From assembly GCF_001591965.1 (NCBI RefSeq), contig NZ_BCVX01000016.1, forward strand, positions 20,173-84,172: DNA of 64,000 bases, written 5' to 3'. The notes below the pieces were generated by a model. That model saw only the letters and a program-made list of their open reading frames with translations, searched no databases and was not told the origin of the DNA. Source of the DNA: Lysinibacillus odysseyi 34hs-1 = NBRC 100172 (lineage in GTDB: Bacteria > Bacillota > Bacilli > Bacillales_A > Planococcaceae). Below are positions 48,430-55,813 of this stretch, piece by piece. The position numbers and the translations under genes are program-made. Position 1 is the stretch's first letter. Every line of letters starts with the position of its first letter.

Positions 48430-48960
48430 ATACGAGCTCCGATTGACTTTTTCCGGGGCATTATATAGAAGAAACTCAAAATAAGCGCCCTTGTAAATCG
48501 GAGCTGACGGGTTAGTTGACGTAAGTATCCGAACACTTTGGGAAGTCCGTTTTTCCGACGCATTATATAGAAGGAACCGAAAAAACGACTACCCAAAACT
48601 ACCCATTTTGCGGCGTTTTGACGGACGACCGCCGGATACCGAAATTGCCCACATAATGCAGAAAAGACGCGGAATAGTGGCCGTTTAGCACTCGGCAAGA
48701 CTCGGCGTTTACTGGCGATTTAGCGACGCTTTCACGTATTGAATCGGACATGGGCGTTTTTAGCCGCACTATATAGAAGGAACTCAAACGGTGCATTTCC
48801 GAAAATGTCCGATTACACGCAAAACACCGGCTGCAGGGCGGAAATGGACGTACCCTCCGAACACTTTGAGAGTCGCCACATTACGTCGATTATAGCGGTG
48901 CTTGTGGCGCTCCATATATAGAAGAGACGCGGTTTTGCGGTGATTCGGCTATGTAATGCG
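48430..48960. repeat. Array of five hairpins with conserved apex and divergent complementary arms
   Basis: Five imperfect inverted repeats are centred near 48470, 48567, 48656, 48778 and 48918. Each apex carries a version of CATTATATAGAAGRAAC (weakest in the third). Arms: unit 1 AGCTCCGATT/AATCGGAGCT (48435-48505). Unit 2 TTGGGAAGTCCGTTTTTCCG and its near-complement (48538-48596). Unit 3 ACCGCCGGATACCG with CGGAATAGTGGCCGT. Unit 4 AATCGGACAT/ATGTCCGATT (48742-48814). Unit 5 CATTAC/GTAATG with further pairing. Arms are unrelated between most units, yet complementary within each. The whole gap 48380-49204 has no credible gene. Confidence 0.75.
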
Positions 48961-49204
48961 AGGTAACGTATGAGGCGTCTACACCGGCTGCAACGGCCTG
49001 GCGCGGACACCTTTCCGAAACTCATAGGGGACAGAATATCTATTAGATTATATCTTTACTGAATCGCTTATAACTATTTAGATTAAAAAAGAAAGTTCCG
49101 ATTTTTAACAAGTTAATGTGAAAAAAGGCTTAAGATATAGAGATATGTTACGATATAGTAATTTGTAACACTATTTTGAAACTAAATAGAAAGGCGAGGA
49201 CATC

Positions 49205-49501
49205 ATGGTTATTGCTGCATGGATTATTGGTATTATAGTATTTATTTTATCTCTAATTTCTTTTTGGGGCATGTTTTTACTGTATGTATTGCTTACGATT
49301 GGCTTTATAATATTAGTAAGTAAAACTGGGTATGATCCATTCTCTCGTTTTGGAGAAGAAAATGCTGAAATGCTTATGGGAGCTTTATTTGGCCCCTGGG
49401 TGTTAGCGATGTTTTTAATTGTTATTGGTCGTATTGTTGAATTCTTCGAAAATGTAGGTAAAGCTGTTAAAAACATGGCAGACGATGATAGAAGAAGATA
49501 A
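49205..49501 (+). CDS. Small membrane protein
   Basis: This 98-residue protein has two or three hydrophobic helices (about 2-40 and 58-82) and a charged C-terminus (ADDDRRR). AAAGGCGAGG precedes the ATG, with TATAGT about 50 bases upstream as a possible -10. A holin-like, superinfection-exclusion or accessory role is possible, but nothing in the sequence decides. Confidence 0.6.
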   Translation: MVIAAWIIGIIVFILSLISFWGMFLLYVLLTIGFIILVSKTGYDPFSRFGEENAEMLMGALFGPWVLAMFLIVIGRIVEFFENVGKAVKNMADDDRRR

Positions 49502-49560
49502 TGAACTAAAACTTTGACTTTTGGTATCGTAACTTAAAAGATTTGACACCGATTGCCCGG

Positions 49561-49606
49561 CGTGATAGTATCAAGGTATCAAGCGGTATCGCATCTTGGT
49601 ATCACG
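49561..49606. promoter_or_regulatory. Recombinase-binding (res-like) dyad region
   Basis: CGTGATA and TATCACG form outer arms of a dyad. The word GGTATC occurs three times inside it and once at about 49521. It ends 15 bases before the serine recombinase start, as self-regulating res sites do. Confidence 0.5.
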
Positions 49607-49621
49607 AAGGGAGACGGTAAT

Positions 49622-50197
49622 ATGGTGAAATACGGGTATGCACGGGTATCAACAGCAGGGCAGGATTTAGAAGCACAGATTACAGCGTTAAAGGCAGCAG
49701 GTTGCGATAAGATTTACAGCGAGCACTTTACGGGTACGATTACGGACCGACCGCAATTCAATGAGCTAATGGACGTCCTGGCACCTGGTGATACGCTAGT
49801 GGTGTCGAAGCTGGATCGGATAGCACGTTCTGCAACGCAGGGCAGCGAGTTAGTAAAGGCGCTTATCGAGCAGGATATTGCGGTACATATCCTCAATATG
49901 GGCTACATGGATAATACGCCAGCTTCGAAGTTGGTTCGTAACATATTCTTTGCTTTCGCGGAGTTTGAACGGGATATGATCGTTGAGCGGACACAGGAAG
50001 GTAAGGCTATTGCACGTCAGCGAGAGGGCTATCGAGAGGGACGTAAGCCGACGTACACGAAGGCACAGCTAGATCACGCTATGAAGCTAAAGGAAACGCA
50101 CAGCTTCTCGAAAGTAGCGGAATTAACAGGAATTTCAATTGCAACATTAAAACGTGAAAGTGCAAAACGTAAAGCTAACGCGATCACCAGCGAGTAA
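49622..50197 (+). CDS. Small serine recombinase (resolvase/invertase family)
   Basis: This 191-residue protein has the catalytic N-terminal domain with the nucleophile Ser in YGYARVSTAGQDLEAQ. Conserved arginines lie in SKLDRIARSATQGSEL and FAEFERDMIVERTQEG, and a C-terminal helix-turn-helix in FSKVAELTGISIATLKR. Length matches Tn3-type resolvases and Hin-type invertases. ATG 49622 follows AAGGGAG. Role here could be multimer resolution of a replicating form or DNA inversion; no invertible tail-fibre cassette is seen. Confidence 0.9.
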   Translation: MVKYGYARVSTAGQDLEAQITALKAAGCDKIYSEHFTGTITDRPQFNELMDVLAPGDTLVVSKLDRIARSATQGSELVKALIEQDIAVHILNMGYMDNTPASKLVRNIFFAFAEFERDMIVERTQEGKAIARQREGYREGRKPTYTKAQLDHAMKLKETHSFSKVAELTGISIATLKRESAKRKANAITSE

Positions 50198-50221
50198 CAA
50201 CGTTGGTGGTCGTCTTTTTTT
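50181..50221 (+). terminator. Rho-independent terminator overlapping the recombinase stop
   Basis: CGATCACCAGCG pairs with CGTTGGTGGTCG, followed by a long T run. Confidence 0.75.
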
Positions 50222-50666
50222 ATGCGCTGACCCCAAGCCCCCATACCGAATATGCCGCGACAGGCTCCCGAACAATCCACGCACCATTTTTTCACTCGGG
50301 GGGGGTTAGTCGGTTAATAGCAAGCAACGTAAATTGTTTGCGATAATAAATTGCGTTAATATTGCGTTGAAAATAACGCCAATAGGTCTAGTTTTCAACA
50401 TATGAGGCGTTGTGAGACACATCGAGAGTCGATTAGTCGATACGTTGTACGGATGGAATTGTCTGACACAAGGATTAGTTTTACGTCAGTTTTGCGTCGC
50501 TATGTAATAGAAGGAAATGTTATGATTAATTTGCGTTGAAAATGCGTTGGAATGCAGTCATATCAAGGGTTTTAAGCGTTTTCGTTTGCGTAAAATAGTC
50601 GCAGGTGTTATTTTGGAATTGCCGGTAAATACATAATGAGACGCGTCGGAAATTCGGAGGCTAAAA
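50222..50666. other. Gene-free interval with TTGCGTT repeats and an inverted 13-bp att-type repeat
   Basis: TTGCGTT-type words occur near 50352, 50361, 50531 and 50543; two extend to TTGCGTTGAAAAT. A motif ATGTAATAGAAGGAAATG near 50503 resembles the hairpin-array apex. The inverted copy AATAGTCGCAGGT at 50594-50606 matches the left-end repeat. The region may combine replication or control sites with right-end recombination sites. Confidence 0.5.
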
Positions 50667-50957
50667 TTGTTGCTAGAAGATTACCCGTATACTGTAAAAT
50701 ATATCGTAGATTTTACGGAGATGAGTGAAAGAACGATTCAAAAAATAACGGTTGAGCTAGTTAAGGTAGTTCCGTTTTTTGCGATTAAGGATGAAAATAA
50801 TAAGTGGCGGTACAGTAAACAGTCTTTTATGGCACTAGCTTTAATCGATATAAGAATTGTAAAAAATAGCGTTGAGATGTCGAAGTATCGAGCGTTAGAA
50901 ATACTCTACGGAGTCCCTATTGAGTTTTCGCTTGCTATTGCGCAGAAAGAACGTTAA
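50667..50957 (+). CDS. Small helix-turn-helix protein beside attR, candidate excisionase
   Basis: This 96-residue protein has an N-terminal DNA-binding-like segment (YIVDFTEMSERTIQKIT) reminiscent of winged helix-turn-helix excisionases or replication helix-turn-helix proteins. The TTG start has CGGAGG six bases upstream. Its place beside the right attachment repeat puts it next to the integrase in the circular form, where recombination directionality factors usually are. Function by position only. Confidence 0.55.
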   Translation: MLLEDYPYTVKYIVDFTEMSERTIQKITVELVKVVPFFAIKDENNKWRYSKQSFMALALIDIRIVKNSVEMSKYRALEILYGVPIEFSLAIAQKER

Positions 50958-51040
50958 AATTACAGTTAATCGTACGACTATTTTACATAGCATAGTCGTT
51001 AAATAGAACGGAATTGTAAAACGATAATAAGCACTCAAAA

Positions 51041-51239
51041 GGGTGACGGCCGTACGTACGACTACGCAATCGGTATCCGTGCCGTAACATCAATCGACGG
51101 TATGACATCCGACTGGGCACGTATCCCTTGGGATGTACTAGAAAAAATCTCTGTACGTATCGTTAACGAAGTAAAACATGTTAACCGCGTGCTGTATGAT
51201 GTGACGAGTAAGCCACCTGCGACTATTGAGTGGGAATAG
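51041..51239 (+). repeat. Right attachment repeat (attR), displaced guaA 3' end
   Basis: This is a 199-base copy of 34727-34925 with seven substitutions, all silent in the guaA frame, and an intact stop codon. It has no start and is not expressed as a protein. Under the usual model this is the former chromosomal end, displaced by the element, which brought its own replacement. The near-perfect coding state implies recent displacement. Confidence 0.88.
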
Positions 51240-51389
51240 GAATAAACATCTAACATCTTGTAATCCTAGTTGTATCAACGGTTTAGACTTTGTTTAAGGT
51301 AGGATTTAGTTGTTCGCCTGTAACAACTGACTTTCAAAATGAGACTTTCCTTTATTCATGTAATTCATGGGTAAAGGAGGGTCTTTTTT

Positions 51390-51521
51390 ATGGTTAGAAT
51401 TATTGAACTGATTGATAATTTTAAAATGAATCACGGAATCGTTGATGGTAAGCCAAAGTGTGTACAGGTGCGTATTACTAAATTTTCACTGGTATATGTA
51501 AGGTTAGCAGGACAAGAATAA
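51390..51521 (+). CDS. 43-residue hypothetical protein
   Basis: AAAGGAGGG lies nine bases before ATG, and the frame runs 43 codons (start MVRIIELIDNFKMNHGIVDG). No domain is recognised. The strong ribosome binding site is the main support; it could also be the surviving start of a longer, decayed gene. Confidence 0.4.
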   Translation: MVRIIELIDNFKMNHGIVDGKPKCVQVRITKFSLVYVRLAGQE

Positions 51522-51600
51522 GATTTACTACAGTAAAATAAGGTATAGTATATTTATTGGATAGATTCTCTTTAAAGACATGAAAAGTAGGTGAACAAAA

Positions 51601-51750
51601 ATGGGGAAATATCAATTGGATACAAAAGGTAAGATAGCTGTGGCGAAGTATCATGAAAAAAACAAGCCTGCTCAATTTGATAAAAAGCAGCAGCTTGAAA
51701 AAATACGTGCAGAATATTTGAAAAACAAGCAGAAACAGACAGATAAATAA
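51601..51750 (+). CDS. 49-residue Lys-rich protein
   Basis: TAGGTGA precedes ATG 51601. The frame encodes a charged, helical peptide (start MGKYQLDTKGKIAVAKYHEK, end KNKQKQTDK). The composition resembles small nucleic-acid- or spore-associated proteins of Bacillales, but I cannot name a family. Confidence 0.5.
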   Translation: MGKYQLDTKGKIAVAKYHEKNKPAQFDKKQQLEKIRAEYLKNKQKQTDK

Positions 51751-52038
51751 TAAGAATGTAAACAAGGGATTCACCTGATGCGATTAAGGGCAAGAATTAC
51801 ATGAAATGAACGCATTTTTCTCTTTTGATAAAAATCGTTACCCCTTTATATATCAATGGTTGGCGTGTGTGCTGTATAACAACACTTCTAAGCAACCATT
51901 TAGTGAAATAGGCTGCGTATTATTATGTAGCGATAGCTTGAAGGTGTTATGAGCAGTAAATGGCTTCGGCATCGATTATATTTAAAATTGAACTCTCTTT
52001 CAGTACAGTTTAATGACTGTGGTGGAAGGGGGTTTTTT

Positions 52039-52116
52039 ATGCCTTAAATTGTTAATTTTCAAGTTGGGACAATAAATATTGATCATCCTAATAATAGATG
52101 TTTTGAAAATATGTAA
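52039..52116 (+). pseudogene. Decayed GerPF-like fragment
   Basis: After GGAAGGGGG, ATG CCT is followed by TAA. In the same frame it continues IVNFQVGTINIDHPNNRCFEN and a second stop. MP, then IVNFQVG, resembles the N-terminus of small GerPA/GerPF-type spore germination proteins. The early stop makes it non-functional if this reading is right. The rest of 51751-52221 shows nothing clear. Confidence 0.3.
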
Positions 52117-52221
52117 TTGGGGTAATGAGGGCTATCTAAGGCATTAAGTAACTTGCTTATCTATTTGCTAAAAAAGAAGAAATAACGAGGGGGAGTGGAA
52201 TACATTAAATGGGGGGAACAT

Positions 52222-53625
52222 ATGAAAAAGCGAGTAACGGCAATGATTTGCAGCTTCGCATTGTTAGGTAGTTTCAAAGGAGCGATGATTTTGCCGGTTC
52301 AGGTTGCTGCTGCCACAGGGGATGAAACTACAGTGGTAGTACAGCAGGCAGCAAGCCCATTTCAGGACGTATCAACAGAATACGAGGCTTACGAAGCCAT
52401 TGTATGGGCGAAAGATAGGGGAATAATCAACGGCTATGCGGACGGTACATTTAAGCCGAATGCTTCCATAACGGAGGCGCAATTTGCGAAAATGCTGACG
52501 CAGTTTTTAGGCCTAAAAGATGATAAAGGCGATATACATAAAAATACATCCGCTATTCATTGGGCGGATAGCTATTACGATAGCCTGGCTGCATATGGTA
52601 CACCATTAAATGCCTATTTTAACAATTCTTTAAGAAATCAAGCAGTAACGCGGGGAGTAGTGGCACAGGCGATTGGCTATTTAACAGGCAATGCAACCTC
52701 CTTGAGCGGCTCCATCAATTTTATGCTTTCCCAAGGCATAACAATCGGTCAAAACCCACAATTTGAAGGCAAAGATTTAAATCAATTTTTCGGCTCGGAA
52801 AATCATTTAACGAGAGCACAGGTAGCGTCGTTTTTATATCGTATGCATAATTTGGGGCTCGAGGGAGCTACAGGCATTTCGGTAGAGGCGTATCAAAATA
52901 AAGAAGCTTTAACATTAGTAGCAATAGCTAATAAAGGTATCAGGTTACTGGATAATTCTTTGCGTATAGGGGAATTAGGCAGTGATGCGCCGCCTAAAAA
53001 TGACCCGGTAGTAAATGTTAACCAAGCTTATATTCCGGTTGGAAAGTTAATGCAAAAACCGGAGCTTCCAAATGGCTGTGAAATTGTTTCCCTTACTGCC
53101 GTACTAAATTATTATGGATATAACGTTTCGAAAACGACGATGGCAGATAAGTATCTTCCGAAACAAGCCTTCAGCTGGAAGAATGGCAAACGTTATGGAC
53201 CAGATCCTTATAAAGCTTATGCGGGGAATCCTAGAAGTGCAACGGGTGGCTGGTATAGTTTTGCGCCTCCTATTGTGAAGGCGGCCGAGAACTATATGGC
53301 AACGCAAACAAATAAAATGAAAGCAAAAAATATTAGTGGAAGCAGCCAAAAAGAAATACTTACATATTTAAATAAAGGTGTCCCTGTTGTGATTTGGGTA
53401 ACGCTGGATTTAAGCAGGCCGGCATTAAATGGACAATGGTATTTAAGTGATACAGGCAAATACTATAAAGCATATACGAATTTGCATGCGGTCGTTTTGA
53501 CCGGATATAAAGATGGAATAGTAAGTGTGATGAATCCTTTAAAGGGGCAGGTCACGCATAAGCTGAATGCGCTCTTTAAAAGCTATGAGGAGCTAGGGAA
53601 GCATGCACTTGTGTTGGAAAAGTAA
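52222..53625 (+). CDS. Secreted SLH-domain protein with C39-like peptidase domain
   Basis: This 467-residue protein has a signal peptide (about 1-31, VQVAAA). Two to three SLH-like repeats (about 45-220) include FQDVSTEYEAYEAIVWA and GIINGYADGTFKPNASITEA. A C-terminal peptidase_C39_2 domain (about 275-467) has Cys286 in LPNGCEIVS and His422 in NLHAVVLTGY. The third active-site position, usually Asp in a DP pair, reads Asn in SVMNPLKG, so activity may be altered. It should sit on the cell wall. ATG 52222 follows GGGGGGAA. It lies in a segment bracketed by guaA tail copies and may be cargo of an older insertion. Confidence 0.83.
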   Translation: MKKRVTAMICSFALLGSFKGAMILPVQVAAATGDETTVVVQQAASPFQDVSTEYEAYEAIVWAKDRGIINGYADGTFKPNASITEAQFAKMLTQFLGLKDDKGDIHKNTSAIHWADSYYDSLAAYGTPLNAYFNNSLRNQAVTRGVVAQAIGYLTGNATSLSGSINFMLSQGITIGQNPQFEGKDLNQFFGSENHLTRAQVASFLYRMHNLGLEGATGISVEAYQNKEALTLVAIANKGIRLLDNSLRIGELGSDAPPKNDPVVNVNQAYIPVGKLMQKPELPNGCEIVSLTAVLNYYGYNVSKTTMADKYLPKQAFSWKNGKRYGPDPYKAYAGNPRSATGGWYSFAPPIVKAAENYMATQTNKMKAKNISGSSQKEILTYLNKGVPVVIWVTLDLSRPALNGQWYLSDTGKYYKAYTNLHAVVLTGYKDGIVSVMNPLKGQVTHKLNALFKSYEELGKHALVLEK

Positions 53626-53705
53626 TAAATAATCATAAGGCTCAACATCAAAATGTGGTTTTCGCATTCTTCAAAATAACGCTTAATATAATATACTGTT
53701 GCTAT

Positions 53706-53742
53706 CATTTCTAAGCCAAGGTCAATGATTGAGTGGGATTAG
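53706..53742 (+). repeat. Third, decayed copy of the guaA 3' end
   Basis: TTCTAAGCCA, nine unmatched bases, then ATTGAGTGGGA and TTAG stand in exactly the spacing and frame of the guaA end (TTCTAAGCCA, nine bases, ATTGAGTGGGA, ATAG). The frame reads SKPRSMIEWD and stop, against [10 protein letters not shown] and stop. A strong terminator starts 17 bases later, as expected behind an original guaA gene. Confidence 0.7.
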
Positions 53743-53759
53743 AATTCATACCCGCATTC

Positions 53760-53806
53760 AACTCTCGTTTATTACGGATTAATTCCTGTGATAAACGAGA
53801 GTTTTT
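53760..53806 (+). terminator. Strong terminator, probably the original guaA terminator
   Basis: AACTCTCGTTTA pairs perfectly with TAAACGAGAGTT, followed by a T run. It lies just after the decayed guaA tail and 135 bases after the SLH/C39 gene. The remaining bases up to 54085 show no gene. Confidence 0.85.
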
Positions 53807-53988
53807 TATTCCTTTCCAATAGAGTAGCGCCAAAAAGTAAGCCCTTATCCCAAAAAGGCTGCCTCTATCAAATGTTATTGGGAAAATAATAATAAACAAT
53901 CTTTTTCTTTCATTTCCATTACAAGACTATACGAACTATTTCCTTTGTAATAAATAGATTACTAAATATTGGTGTTTCACCTTTTTGC

Positions 53989-54013
53989 GTTTATTTGTCA
54001 GGGAAAAAGGTAT
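53989..54013 (+). promoter_or_regulatory. Candidate SigB promoter for the YsnF-like gene
   Basis: GTTTAT and AGGTAT are separated by 13 bases, one mismatch from the sigma-B -10. The downstream gene belongs to a general-stress family, which adds support. Confidence 0.4.
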
Positions 54014-54085
54014 TAAGTAGTATATCCAATCTTAAATAATAAATTGGGATACCCAAAACAATAAATTAAACTGGAGGAATGAAAC

Positions 54086-54919
54086 ATGGAAACACGTGAT
54101 AACAGATTATATGGTATTTATGATAGTGAAATGGAATTACAGGCAGAAATGGATCGCCTTCGTGCACAAGGATATGATGAGGAGGATATGTACATCGTCT
54201 CGAATCGTGACCAACAATTATCGATGTACCGTGGATCTACATCTTATGCAAATGAAACAAAAGAGGGTTCTTGGTGGGATCGATTTAAAGCATTTATGAT
54301 GGGCGAAGATTTAGTGCGTGATCAGTATTTTACACAAATGGGATTAACGGATGAGGAAAGAAACCGTTACTATGATGATTTACAAGCAGGTAAATATTTA
54401 TTATACGTTGATAAACATTATGGTTCTTACTTTGATGAGGGAACAAAAAATTATGGTGTGAATAATGTTTTTGACCGTGATTATGAAAAAACGGATGAAG
54501 AGCGTTTAGCGCTTCATGAAGAACGTTTACATGTTGATAAAAACCGTGTTCAGACAGGTGAAGTAAATGTAGAAAAGCGCATCGTGGAAGAGCAGCAAAC
54601 GGTGGAAGTGCCTGTAGAGCGCGAAGAGGTGTATGTAGAAAGACGTCCTGTGAACGAAGAAGTACGCGATGTAAACTTGGGCGTCGGTGACGGCTTAACC
54701 CATACGTATGAAGAGGACGGGAAAATTCATATTCCAGTTACAGAAGAACAGGTCGAAGTAACGAAAAAAGATGTCGTGACAGAGGAAATTGTTGTCGGCA
54801 AACGAAAAGTGACAGATACGGAAACTGTCTCAGATACGGTTCGCCGAGAAGAAGTGGATATTCACGATACGACAAACGACCTGGATGATCCTTTAAATCG
54901 TACAGATCGTCGTTATTAA
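54086..54919 (+). CDS. YsnF-like general stress protein (DUF2382)
   Basis: This 277-residue protein has an N-terminal alpha/beta domain like general stress protein 17M (about 5-110). The C-terminal DUF2382 domain (about 150-277) is made of repeated charged strands such as VEKRIVEEQQTVEVPVEREE and VYVERRPVNEEV. This domain is also found in cyanobacterial AvaK and Bacillus YsnF. Biochemical function is unknown, but homologues are sigma-B controlled. CTGGAGG precedes the ATG; a SigB-like promoter and a terminator frame the gene. Confidence 0.85.
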   Translation: METRDNRLYGIYDSEMELQAEMDRLRAQGYDEEDMYIVSNRDQQLSMYRGSTSYANETKEGSWWDRFKAFMMGEDLVRDQYFTQMGLTDEERNRYYDDLQAGKYLLYVDKHYGSYFDEGTKNYGVNNVFDRDYEKTDEERLALHEERLHVDKNRVQTGEVNVEKRIVEEQQTVEVPVEREEVYVERRPVNEEVRDVNLGVGDGLTHTYEEDGKIHIPVTEEQVEVTKKDVVTEEIVVGKRKVTDTETVSDTVRREEVDIHDTTNDLDDPLNRTDRRY

Positions 54920-54937
54920 GAAAGTTGTAAAATAATC

Positions 54938-54966
54938 CGAGGGGGCCTTGAATAGGCTCCCTTTTT
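54938..54966 (+). terminator. Rho-independent terminator
   Basis: AGGGGGCCT pairs with AGGCTCCCT, followed by TTTTT. Confidence 0.8.
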
Positions 54967-55285
54967 ATTTGGTTAGGGTGCTTAGGCTGGAAGCCCAAAA
55001 ATTATATACTCTCCTGGATAGATATCAACCATAATTATATGGATAGACTGCAAAAATAGCTGTCATGAGAAAGATGGGCAATCAAAACTGCAGGCTCTCA
55101 GGATTTTTATGGCTGCTAGAAATGCGTTAGGGAGCAGCGTTATATAATTAATCTTGTTGTAGTGAATATGAAAAAGCATCTCCATGGGGCGAAGAGATTG
55201 TGCAGGTGTATCGTCCTTATAGAGATGCTTTTATTTTCTAGTGAAAGGGTACAGATGGGTCCGTTACGGTATATTCCTCTTGTTG
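54967..55285. other. Gene-free interval
   Basis: No credible frame. AAAAGCATCTC (about 55171) and GAGATGCTTTTA (about 55220) can pair over a long loop and may terminate transcription from either side; the T run is on the plus strand. Confidence 0.4.
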
Positions 55286-55693
55286 TTACATCCATTTCAT
55301 TTGCAGAATAGTTTGTAATAGCTTGAAATTATCCTGGCCGATATTTTTTTCGATCTTACGGTCAATTTCTTTTTTAATTTCCAGGCTATGATGATACACT
55401 TCTTCGCCTAATGGAGTGAGCTCCACCCGTTTTTGGGTTTTCGGTGTCTTAATAAGCTCTGTTTGAACTAACTGTTTATCTTCTAATACTTTTACGAACT
55501 TGTGCACAGCTTGTTTTGAAATATCAACCTTTTTCAAGACGTCAGGGATCGTTGCTGCCCCTTCACGAATGCAATTTAAAATATACCACTCGGAAGTAGT
55601 AATCTGAATAGTGTTTTGGAGATTCCATGTAGTTACAACAGATTCACGCAACTGTTTGTAGTGTTTATATAATAAATCAATTGTCTCGCTCAT
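55286..55693 (-). CDS. MarR-family regulator
   Basis: This 135-residue protein has the MarR winged helix (PDVLKKVDISKQAVHKFVKV near residues 48-67, then the wing with TPKTQKRVELTPLGEEVY). AAAGGAGG precedes the start. It is divergent from the CarD-like gene, and the shared intergenic region holds a GGTCAA/TTGACC dyad that overlaps the other promoter, so it probably represses both. Confidence 0.85.
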   Translation of the reverse strand: MSETIDLLYKHYKQLRESVVTTWNLQNTIQITTSEWYILNCIREGAATIPDVLKKVDISKQAVHKFVKVLEDKQLVQTELIKTPKTQKRVELTPLGEEVYHHSLEIKKEIDRKIEKNIGQDNFKLLQTILQMKWM

Positions 55694-55736
55694 AATGCCT
55701 CCTTTGCCATTTTACTATAAACAATCTGGTTATTAA

Positions 55737-55800
55737 GGTCAATTAGGTTGACCAAAAAACTTTCATAAGTTAAAATGAATATAGTAAACCAAGTTGACCA
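55737..55800. promoter_or_regulatory. Promoter of the CarD-like gene with MarR-type operators
   Basis: TTGACC and TAAAAT are 17 bases apart (55748-55776). GGTCAA-TTAGG-TTGACC forms a dyad over the -35, and the half-site GTTGACCA is repeated at 55793-55800. Confidence 0.65.
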
Positions 55801-55813
55801 TAGGGGGGAGAAC

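Larger units (their letters stand above)
34727..51239. mobile_element. Integrated element in the 3' end of guaA, about 16.3 kb
   Basis: The element is bounded by 199-bp direct repeats of the guaA 3' end (34727-34925 and 51041-51239). It starts with a tyrosine integrase reading inward and ends with a small helix-turn-helix protein. In between lie a repressor/early switch, a replication-type protein, HNH endonucleases, tail-type genes, a hairpin array and a serine recombinase. I find no capsid, portal, terminase, relaxase, conjugation or lysis genes. It could be a phage satellite, a remnant prophage or an unclassified integrative element. Confidence 0.9.

Noticed and set aside
48426..48796. Minus-strand frames with a repeated FYIM-RRK peptide
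   Set aside because: The peptide repeat follows from the conserved hairpin apex; the frames have no ribosome binding sites and break between units.
48380..49204. CRISPR array or integron attC array
   Set aside because: There is no constant repeat with unrelated spacers and no Cas gene. attC sites conserve the outer arm ends, while here the apex is conserved and arms vary; no integron integrase is present.
34727..51239. Integrative conjugative element
   Set aside because: No relaxase, coupling protein or type IV secretion genes are present.
34727..51239. Complete prophage
   Set aside because: Terminase, portal, capsid, tail tube and lysis genes are all missing between the attachment repeats.
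51062..51256. Minus-strand frame over the right guaA repeat
   Set aside because: It is a shadow of the guaA coding sequence; the same frame occurs opposite the functional guaA end.
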